Positions 57,846 through 64,000 of a DNA stretch of 64,000 bases are shown here, piece after piece. A model generated the notes under the pieces. The model had not been told where the DNA came from. It saw only the letters and a program-made list of their open reading frames with translations, and ran no database searches. Every line of letters begins with the position of its first letter. Within the stretch, counting starts at the first letter, position 1. Made by a program: the position numbers and the translations under genes. Origin of the DNA: Actinospineispora spinosispora DSM 44797 (GTDB taxonomy: Bacteria > Actinomycetota > Actinomycetes > Mycobacteriales > Pseudonocardiaceae); NCBI RefSeq assembly GCF_000429025.1, contig NZ_KE386833.1:138582-202581 (forward strand), written 5' to 3'.

Positions 57846-59159
57846 GTGATGATGTGTGACGAGCGCGCGGCGATCCGGCGGCTGCATGATCGGCTCGGGT
57901 TCGGCGCCCCCGCACCGGCGGACGGTCGCGGGTTCGAGCAGGTACTGGACGACATGCTCGACCCGGCCGCCGATCCCGGCGCCTCGACCACCCCGCTGCC
58001 CGCGTTGGAGCCGCTGCCGCCGAAGCCGAAGAATAACGGCCCGGCCGACCCCGCGGCGAAGAAGCAGGCCGGCCGGCAGCTGCGTGCCCAGCAGAACCGG
58101 CTGGTGCTGTGGTGGCTGGACCGGATGTCCTCGGTGCGCGTCCCGACCACCGAGCGGATGACCTGGTTCTGGCACGGTCACTTCGCCACGGGTGCGCAGA
58201 AGGTGCGCAGCCCGAAGGAGATGCTCGACCAGAACGAGACCCAGCGTCGGCTCGGCCTCGGCGGCTTCCACGACCTCGCCGAGGCGATGATCGTCGATCA
58301 GGCCATGCTGCGCTGGCTCGACGGTGGCAAGAACCGGGTGGGTGCGGCCAACGAGAACCTGGCGCGGGAGTTCATGGAGCTGTTCACCCTGGGCGTCGGG
58401 CACTACACCGAGGATGACGTGCGCGAGTCGGCGCGGGCACTCACCGGGTGGACCGTCCGGCCCGCGCTGGCCGACGCCCGGTTCGTCGTGCGCCGCCACG
58501 ACACCGGCGAGAAGCGCATCCTGGGCAGCAGCGGCGACTTCGACGCACCAGATTTCGTCCAGCTGGTGCTGTCCCGGCCGGAGTCGGCGCCGTTCGTGGC
58601 CGGGCGTCTGTGGTTCCGGCTGGTGTCGCCCACCCCACCGAGCCAGGACGTGCTGGACCGGATGATCGCCGGGTACGGACCCGGGCGTGACGTTCGCGGT
58701 CTGCTGCGTGCGATGTTCGGTGATCCGGCGTTCCGCGACCCGGCGAACGGGTTGGTCAAGCAGCCGGTGGAGTGGCTGGTGGGGCTGTCGCGCGCGGTCG
58801 GCGTGCGTCCGGGACAGCTGCCGGCCGCGCAGGCGGAACAGGTGCTCAGCGGGCTGCGTGCGATGGGTCAGGTCCCGTTCGCGCCGCCGAGCGTCGGGGG
58901 TTGGTCGGCCGGCGGGGGATGGCTGACGACCTCCGCCGGGCTGGCCCGGCTGCACCTGGCCCAGACCGTCACCCGGAACGGCTCGTTCGGCGCGGTCACC
59001 TCGGCCAGCACTCGTGCCCGACCCGATGCCGTGCGCGAGCTGCTCGGCGTCGATGCCTGGTCGCCCCGGACCCAAGCCGCGCTGGCCGGCGTCGCGGACG
59101 ACCCCGCGACCCTGACCGCGGTCGCGTCCTGTGCCCCCGAATACGTGGTGAGTGCCTGA
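57846..59159 (+). CDS. DUF1800 family protein
   Basis: A 437-aa DUF1800 protein. Supporting parts: IRRLHDRLGFG at the start, MTWFWHGHFATGAQKV, NENLAREFMELFTLGVGHYTEDDVRESARALTG and PVEWLVGL later. DUF1800 genes nearly always precede a DUF1501 gene, as here. No signal peptide is evident. The function is unknown; the conserved NLAREFMELFTLG block suggests a catalytic or binding helix. The start is GTG 57846, with ATG 57849 and 57852 as alternatives. Overlaps the next gene by TGATG. Confidence 0.85.
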   Translation: MMMCDERAAIRRLHDRLGFGAPAPADGRGFEQVLDDMLDPAADPGASTTPLPALEPLPPKPKNNGPADPAAKKQAGRQLRAQQNRLVLWWLDRMSSVRVPTTERMTWFWHGHFATGAQKVRSPKEMLDQNETQRRLGLGGFHDLAEAMIVDQAMLRWLDGGKNRVGAANENLAREFMELFTLGVGHYTEDDVRESARALTGWTVRPALADARFVVRRHDTGEKRILGSSGDFDAPDFVQLVLSRPESAPFVAGRLWFRLVSPTPPSQDVLDRMIAGYGPGRDVRGLLRAMFGDPAFRDPANGLVKQPVEWLVGLSRAVGVRPGQLPAAQAEQVLSGLRAMGQVPFAPPSVGGWSAGGGWLTTSAGLARLHLAQTVTRNGSFGAVTSASTRARPDAVRELLGVDAWSPRTQAALAGVADDPATLTAVASCAPEYVVSA

Positions 59160-60382
59160 TGGAAGCCGTGACCCGCCGCCGGTTCCTCGCCTGGTCCGGG
59201 GTGACCGCGGCCGCCGCGTTGGCGTCCGGCGTCACCCAGGTCGACTGGTCCGACCTGCTGTACCGCGCCCAGCACGACCCGCTCGACCCGAAGGCCGGAG
59301 TGCTCGTCGTGGTCACCCTGTACGGCGGCAACGACGGGCTGAACACCCTGGTCCCGACCGCGGACCCGGCCTACCTGGCCGGTCGCCCGGAGCTCGCCTA
59401 CCAGCCCTCCGAGGTGCTCGACCTGGGGGAGGGGCTCGGGCTCAACCCAGGGCTGACCGGCCTGAAGTCGCTGTGGGACGACCGGTCGCTTGCCGTGGTG
59501 CGAGGTGTCAGCTACCCGAAACCGGACCACAGCCACTTCCGGTCCATGGCGATCTGGCAGACCGCGTCCCCGTCCACCTCGGTCTCGACCGGCTGGCTCG
59601 GCCGCTGGCTGGACACCAGTGGCTCGGGCGGTAGCCCTGACCCGCTGCGTGCACTGTCGGTCGAGCCGGTGCTGCCGCCGCTGCTCGCCGGCGAACGCAC
59701 GGCGGCCGCGTCATTGCCGGTCGGCGGGCTGGCGCTACCCGGCGGCCGGCTCGGCGCCGCGTTCCAGGCGCTCGGTGCGGCGCAGCCCGGCGAGCCGGAG
59801 TGGCAGGCCCGCGCGGCACGGTCGCTGAGCGACCTGCACACCGCGTCCCGGGTGCTGGGCGGGAACAACGTGGGGAAGGCCGGAGCGCACGACAAGGGCA
59901 GACCAGAGCTGGACGCCCAGCTGGACACCGTGGCCGGGCTGATCGAGAGCGGCGTCCCGACCAGGGTGTACTCGGTGTCGCTCGGCGGTTTCGACACCCA
60001 TGCCGACGAACGCGCGACCCAGCAGCGGCTGCTCACCGAGCTGGACGCCGCACTCACCCCGTTCGTGCGCCGGCTCAACGGGACGGCGCGGGGACGGCAG
60101 GCGGTGGTGCTGGTCTACTCGGAGTTCGGCCGCCGGGTGCGCGCGAACGCCAGCCAGGGCACCGACCACGGCACCGCGGCGCCGGTATTCCTGGTCGGCT
60201 CCGGTGTGGTGCCCGGGTTCCACGGCGAGCAACCCAGCCTGACCGACCTCGACGACGGCGACCTGAAACCCACGGTCGACTTCCGGGACATCTACGCGGC
60301 GCTGCTGACTAAGGTCCTGGGCAGCGACCCGACTCCGGTCCTCGGCCCCACCCCCGACCGCCTGTCCGGCCTGCTCACCTGA
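59159..60382 (+). CDS. DUF1501 family Tat-exported protein
   Basis: A 407-aa DUF1501 protein of the alkaline-phosphatase/sulfatase superfamily. The N-terminus (TRRRFLAWSGVTAAAALASG) is a twin-arginine signal, so it should be exported folded. Family blocks: VVTLYGGNDGLNTLVP, YPKPDHSHFRSMAIWQTA, SLGGFDTHADERATQQ, YSEFGRRVRANASQGTDHG. The Ser/His/Asp residues in these blocks resemble a metal site of that superfamily. It overlaps DUF1800 by TGATG, so the two are translationally coupled and probably act as a pair. Confidence 0.85.
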   Translation: MEAVTRRRFLAWSGVTAAAALASGVTQVDWSDLLYRAQHDPLDPKAGVLVVVTLYGGNDGLNTLVPTADPAYLAGRPELAYQPSEVLDLGEGLGLNPGLTGLKSLWDDRSLAVVRGVSYPKPDHSHFRSMAIWQTASPSTSVSTGWLGRWLDTSGSGGSPDPLRALSVEPVLPPLLAGERTAAASLPVGGLALPGGRLGAAFQALGAAQPGEPEWQARAARSLSDLHTASRVLGGNNVGKAGAHDKGRPELDAQLDTVAGLIESGVPTRVYSVSLGGFDTHADERATQQRLLTELDAALTPFVRRLNGTARGRQAVVLVYSEFGRRVRANASQGTDHGTAAPVFLVGSGVVPGFHGEQPSLTDLDDGDLKPTVDFRDIYAALLTKVLGSDPTPVLGPTPDRLSGLLT

Positions 60383-60408
60383 CCAGGCATGATCCGTGCC
60401 CCGGTACC

Positions 60409-61317
60409 TCACCGCCGCCACGCGCCGGGCGTGGTGCCGTGGGCGCGCCGGAATGCTCGGCCGAAGGTCGTCACATCACTGAAGCCCGACCGCAGGGCGA
60501 CCTCGACCAGAGGTAGCCGACCGTCAGCCTCGAGCAGGGCCCTTGCGCGCTCGAGGCGCGCCGCGCGAAGGTAGGCGGAGGGAGAACCGCCGTGCCGGGC
60601 GAAGAGGTTTTCCAGATAGCGGCGAGACACCCGGTGCCGCCGGGCGATCTGCTCGACGGTGAGCCCGGAGTCGGTGCAGTGCCGATCGACGAAGTCGCGG
60701 ATCAACAGGAAATGGGCGGAGGGGGCGAGCGGCTCTCCCGGCGGATGGAGCTGCCGATCGGCGTCGGTCATGACGAGCGAGAGCAGGCCGACCGTGGTCG
60801 AGGCGAGCTCGTCGACGTCGCCGATGCCGGTCGCACCGGCTTCCAGCACTCCGTGCAGGAAGTGACGCAGGACCGTGGCGGAACTCGTGGTCGAGGCCAC
60901 GGTGCTGGCGAGGGCCCCGATCCGTCGAGGAGAGCGGCGGGGCAGCACCGACCGAGGGACCTGAAGCGTCATCACCGTGCCAGGCGCGGCGAAACCGAGG
61001 GTGTAGGGCCGATCGGCGTCGCAGAGGGCTGCCACGCCCGCTGGCAGCACGGCCTGCCCATCACCGGTCGACATCGTGCAGGTCCCCGCCTCCACGATGT
61101 TGACCAGAACGTCGTCGCTCGGCGCGCCGCGTATGGCACGGTCGCTGCGGGCGACCCGGCACGGGTCACAGACGACCCGGGACACGCCGAGCGAGGACAG
61201 TTTCACGTGCTCGATCCGCCCCTCGAAGGACGCGCCGGTCGCGGCCTCCAGCGGGACGAAGGTGTCGCTGCAGATACGACCCCAGTCGACGGAGTTCGTC
61301 GCTCGCAGCGTCTCCAT
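60409..61317 (-). CDS. AraC family regulator
   Basis: A 302-aa AraC/XylS regulator with an N-terminal AraC-binding-like sensing domain (cupin-type, residues 20-180) and a C-terminal pair of helix-turn-helix motifs (LTVEQIARRHRVSRRYLENLF and VEVALRSGFSDVTTFGRAFRR). The ATG at 61317 has a TAGAGT box 7 nt upstream and no ribosome site, consistent with a leaderless start. Divergent from the amidohydrolase, its likely target. Confidence 0.87.
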   Translation of the reverse strand: METLRATNSVDWGRICSDTFVPLEAATGASFEGRIEHVKLSSLGVSRVVCDPCRVARSDRAIRGAPSDDVLVNIVEAGTCTMSTGDGQAVLPAGVAALCDADRPYTLGFAAPGTVMTLQVPRSVLPRRSPRRIGALASTVASTTSSATVLRHFLHGVLEAGATGIGDVDELASTTVGLLSLVMTDADRQLHPPGEPLAPSAHFLLIRDFVDRHCTDSGLTVEQIARRHRVSRRYLENLFARHGGSPSAYLRAARLERARALLEADGRLPLVEVALRSGFSDVTTFGRAFRRAHGTTPGAWRR

Positions 61318-61519
61318 CCCGGAAACTCTAGGCCCGGGTGGGAGCGGGTCGGTACCGCCTCCCGGCGGGGTGAGCCGTGCGAACCGATGCGCACATCGCC
61401 GGTCGGGCCGTGCGCATTTCGCCTCAGCGGTCGTTCGGCCGTGCCTTAGCTTCGAGATCAACACAGGGGCGGGTGCTCGGACCGAGTTCTGTCCGGGCCG
61501 GGCGAAGTCGGAGGACACC

Positions 61520-63151
61520 GTGGTGCAAGGTCGGGACGTCGCGATCGTGAACGGCAACGTGCGAACGATGGACCCGGGCGGCACGGTCGCGCGGGCGGTG
61601 CTGCTCAGCGGGGGCCGCATCGCCGCTGTGGGCAGCGAACAGCAGGTACGCGCGGTGGCGACCGGCGACGCGGCAGTGCTCGACGTCGGCGGTCGAACCG
61701 TGGTGCCCGGCTTCATCGACAACCACAACCACCTGAGCGTCACGGCGTTCGATCCACTCGGTGTCGACTGCTCCACTCCGCCTCTGCAGTCGATCGACGA
61801 GGTACTCGGTGCCATCGACATGCACTGCCGGAGCCTGCCGAGGGGACAGTGGGTGATGGGTAGCGGCTTCTTCCACACCCAGGTGCGCGAGCAGCGCAAC
61901 CCGACGCGGCAGGAACTCGACGAGGTCGCCCCGCACAACCCGTTCTTCCTCCGGGACAGCAGCTGCCACGCCGGTTACGCCAATACCGAGGCGCTGACAC
62001 TGGCTGGGATCACCGCCCATGCCCCGCAGCCGTGGGGTGGTGAGTTCGAGAAGGACAGAGGTGGTGAGCCGACGGGGATTCTCTGGGAAGCGGCCATCAA
62101 CCGCGTGCACGAGGCGGCGTGGGGTGCGTGCATCGAGCGGGACTGGGACCAGTCGGTCGTCCTGCTCGACGCGAAGATGCGTGAGTACCTGTCCATGGGG
62201 ATCACCGGGGTCGGCGACACCCTGGTGACGACGAGGGCAGCGGAGCTCTACCGTCGCGCGGCGGCGTCGGGCTCACTGCCGCTCACCGTTCAGCAGTATC
62301 ACGGCGGTGACTACTTCTACAGTCCGCCCGACCTACGTCGTCCCGACATCCTCGACCGGGTGCTCGCGCAGGAGGGCACGATGCTTCGCGGCGGCGCGAT
62401 CAAGCTCTTCGTCGACCGCTTCTTTCCCGACGGCCCGGCGATCGACGAGATCCACGACGGCTGTGTCAGACACGTCGGGACTCCGTTCCATTCGCACGAG
62501 GAGATACTCGACCTGGCGACGGACGCGGGGGAGCACGGGATCTCGACCGCGATCCACGCCATGGGCGGGTGCGCGGTCAGCGCCTGTCTGGACGCCTACG
62601 AGGAGGTGCGGCGACGCTCGCGGGCGGGCGCTGTCCTGAGGATGGAACACGCCTTCGTCGCGGAACCCCACCACGCGGCCCGCGTCGCGCGCCTCGACGT
62701 CGACTTCGTCGGCAACCCAGGCCTCGGCTGGCTGTGGGGAGAGGTGTTCAGCGGACTGCGGCAGGAGAAACAGGACCACCTTCGGGTGCTCCCGATGCGA
62801 AGCATGATCGACGCCGGAGCGCGTGTCTCACTCGCGTCCGATACCCCCTGCGGCCCGGTCCAGCCGGCTCTGATCATGCACGCCGCGGTGAACCGGACAA
62901 CGGCCCTCGGCGCGGAGTTCGACCCCGAAGAGGCGATCACACCCTCGGAGGCTCTGCTCGGTTACACCCGCAACGCCGCGCACGCCGCGGGACGGGCGAG
63001 CGAGGAGGGCAGCATCACGGTGGGCACCCGGGCCAACGTGCTGGTGCTGGACCGCGACATCCTGAGCTGCCCGGCCCAGGAGATCAAGGACACCCGGGTC
63101 GACCGGACCTACGTCGACGGTCAGCTGGTGTACGAGCGCGCTGTGGAGTAG
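61520..63151 (+). CDS. YtcJ-like amidohydrolase (Amidohydro_3)
   Basis: A 543-aa metal-dependent amidohydrolase of the YtcJ group. HNH in VPGFIDNHNHLSV at about 60-72, IHAMGG, the substrate loop RMEHAF and LASDTPCGPVQP with the metal Asp are present. GGAGG lies 5 nt before GTG 61520 and 8 nt before GTG 61523; either may be the start. It is alone with the divergent AraC regulator, so a single-enzyme catabolic unit is likely; amide or formamide hydrolysis is the group's usual chemistry. Confidence 0.85.
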   Translation: MVQGRDVAIVNGNVRTMDPGGTVARAVLLSGGRIAAVGSEQQVRAVATGDAAVLDVGGRTVVPGFIDNHNHLSVTAFDPLGVDCSTPPLQSIDEVLGAIDMHCRSLPRGQWVMGSGFFHTQVREQRNPTRQELDEVAPHNPFFLRDSSCHAGYANTEALTLAGITAHAPQPWGGEFEKDRGGEPTGILWEAAINRVHEAAWGACIERDWDQSVVLLDAKMREYLSMGITGVGDTLVTTRAAELYRRAAASGSLPLTVQQYHGGDYFYSPPDLRRPDILDRVLAQEGTMLRGGAIKLFVDRFFPDGPAIDEIHDGCVRHVGTPFHSHEEILDLATDAGEHGISTAIHAMGGCAVSACLDAYEEVRRRSRAGAVLRMEHAFVAEPHHAARVARLDVDFVGNPGLGWLWGEVFSGLRQEKQDHLRVLPMRSMIDAGARVSLASDTPCGPVQPALIMHAAVNRTTALGAEFDPEEAITPSEALLGYTRNAAHAAGRASEEGSITVGTRANVLVLDRDILSCPAQEIKDTRVDRTYVDGQLVYERAVE

Positions 63152-63249
63152 TCCGTCCCCTCGTGGCAGCGCAGCTCCTACTTACGCGCAACCCCGTGCC
63201 TGACTTGCCCCGTGCCCGACTTCAAGGCATCTCGGCTTCGCCGTCGAGT

Positions 63250-63368
63250 CGTGAGTGGCGAGTGGTCCTATAGCAACCCTCAGCACTCACGACGGAAAAG
63301 CTGTCGTGAGTGCTGAGGGTTGCTACGCCTTCGGCGCCCCTTCGGGGTAGAACCACTCGCCACTCACG
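63250..63368. repeat. Nested long inverted repeat
   Basis: Inner arms 63271-63293 and 63303-63325 (23 bp, perfect, 9-nt loop) are enclosed by outer arms 63250-63266 and 63352-63368 (17 bp, perfect). Between inner and outer right arms are two small hairpins (CGCC-TTC-GGCG and CCCC-TTC-GGGG). It lies between the convergent amidohydrolase and the partial gene at the right edge and may serve as terminator for both. It shares TCGTGAGTGCTG with the hairpin at 19557-19602. Confidence 0.8.
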
Positions 63369-63408
63369 GGGGTCACGGGGGTCAGGAAGGGAGGGACCTG
63401 GCTGCGGC

Positions 63409-64000
63409 TCATTCCGGCGACGCGGGTTCCTCCCGAGGCTGCGGTTCGACGGCCACGGTTGTCGAGGCGGGTTGCGCTGCTCGGACGGGGCGTGTGCGCG
63501 GGCTCGCCCGGCCCGGTACGTCCGTCGTCGCGCTGGCCGGGGGGCTTGTCGGGCGTGGGGTCGTTGTTCGTTTACCTCGCGCGGGGGGCTTCGCGGCTGC
63601 GCGTGCCGGTCGGGCTGGGCTCGGTGAAGGCGGCGGTGGCACGACAGTCCGTTGGTCGACCGGCCCAGGCGTGCCGACCGCGGCCGCGGTCTGGTCAGGT
63701 GGCTGAGCAACGTCGGGGTGGGCCGTACCGGCTACCGACTCGACCGGGTCTGCCTCGGCGGCGGGAGCCTTGTCCGGGGCAGTGCTGGGCTCCGCCGTCC
63801 TGCTCGATCGTGCCTCGTCTTGGCTCGCGGCGTCGTCCGTACCAGCTACTTTCGGGCCATCCTCGCCAGGAGCTGGTGACAGCTGCTGGGGTGGGTCCCG
63901 CCGCTGGGAGCCGACCGGCGGGAGTACCGCGTCTCGATCGGTACCCGGCTCAGGGCCGGAGTGGTCGTCCGCCGAACCGACCTGCTCCGGGGTGTGGTCG
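63409..64000 (-). CDS. Disordered Pro/Ala-rich protein, C-terminal part
   Basis: An open frame enters from the right edge and ends with TGA at 63409-63411; about 197 residues are visible and no start is inside the window. The visible part is low-complexity, rich in Pro, Ala, Asp, Thr and Arg (for example SPAPGEDGPKVAGTDD and PPPPSPSPARPARAAAKPP), ending in PREEPASPE. It shifts from acidic to basic towards the end. No domain can be assigned. Such tails occur in actinobacterial cell-envelope and secretion proteins; the identity needs the missing N-terminus. Confidence 0.6.
   Translation of the reverse strand, partial: DHTPEQVGSADDHSGPEPGTDRDAVLPPVGSQRRDPPQQLSPAPGEDGPKVAGTDDAASQDEARSSRTAEPSTAPDKAPAAEADPVESVAGTAHPDVAQPPDQTAAAVGTPGPVDQRTVVPPPPSPSPARPARAAAKPPARGKRTTTPRPTSPPASATTDVPGRASPRTRPVRAAQPASTTVAVEPQPREEPASPE

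Noticed and set aside
1..64000. tRNA, rRNA, insertion sequences, prophage or biosynthetic gene cluster
   Set aside because: I found no tRNA-like TPC loops, transposase or phage genes, and no polyketide or peptide synthase modules.

Overview
The window is very GC-rich and gene-dense. Features typical of actinobacteria are a mycofactocin-type dehydrogenase, an F420/PPOX-type protein, an Mce gene remnant, a DUF5997 gene and several apparently leaderless promoters (TANNNT box about 6 nt before the ATG). A Pseudonocardia-like member of the Pseudonocardiaceae is my best guess, inferred from gene content only. I see no tRNA, rRNA, transposase, phage gene or central housekeeping gene. The window reads as a regulator-rich accessory catabolic region: thirteen transcription regulators (six TetR, one each of MarR, LacI, GntR, LysR, IclR and AraC, and a LysR-like effector domain without a DNA-binding domain), three DHA2-type exporters, and many hydrolases and oxidoreductases.

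Region 1 (0.16-12.0 kb) is a catabolic cluster. A divergent promoter at about 2.1 kb drives an extradiol dioxygenase and a mycofactocin-type SDR leftwards. Rightwards it drives a DapA-family aldolase, a dipicolinate-synthase-A-like dehydrogenase, a D-aminoacylase-like amidohydrolase, an FAD monooxygenase, an atypical SDR, a SnoaL-like protein, an aldehyde dehydrogenase and a second amidohydrolase. A TetR regulator closes the cluster. Six copies of one palindromic operator lie at its promoters, three of them on recognisable core promoters. The substrate is unknown but probably aromatic or N-heterocyclic.

Region 2 (12.1-18.3 kb) holds a PPOX/F420 protein, a RsbW-like kinase, a ChrB-N-like protein, and two exporters with divergent TetR and MarR regulators.

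Region 3 (18.3-32.6 kb) looks like nucleobase/hydantoin catabolism: M20 amidohydrolase, dihydropyrimidinase-like hydantoinase, NCS1 transporter with an unusual zinc-ribbon plus SCP2-like tail, three-subunit molybdenum hydroxylase and LLM flavoenzyme. A nucleoside hydrolase-MFS-LacI operon and a GntR regulator follow. One identical 15-bp operator, at the same distance from a TTGACA box, links the NCS1 and nucleoside hydrolase promoters.

Region 4 (32.6-37.4 kb) has an SDR/TetR pair with two tandem operators, and a LysR regulator divergent from an acyl-CoA dehydrogenase and a CaiB-type CoA transferase.

Region 5 (37.5-46.8 kb) is an IclR-associated amide/peptide cluster: old yellow enzyme, alpha/beta hydrolase, CapA-like protein, membrane-dipeptidase-like enzyme, MHS transporter, M20 amidohydrolase and amidase. 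A shared 32-bp motif marks its promoters.

Region 6 (46.9-57.8 kb) holds a small membrane protein, an EmrAB-like efflux pair with TetR, three decayed genes, SDR/TetR and epimerase/TetR pairs, a dienelactone hydrolase, a LysR effector domain divergent from DUF5997, and an Mce remnant.

Region 7 (57.8-64 kb) holds a DUF1800/DUF1501 export pair, an AraC regulator divergent from a YtcJ-like amidohydrolase, a very long nested hairpin, and the C-terminal part of a disordered Pro/Ala-rich protein running off the right edge. Long near-perfect intergenic hairpins recur at gene ends throughout.
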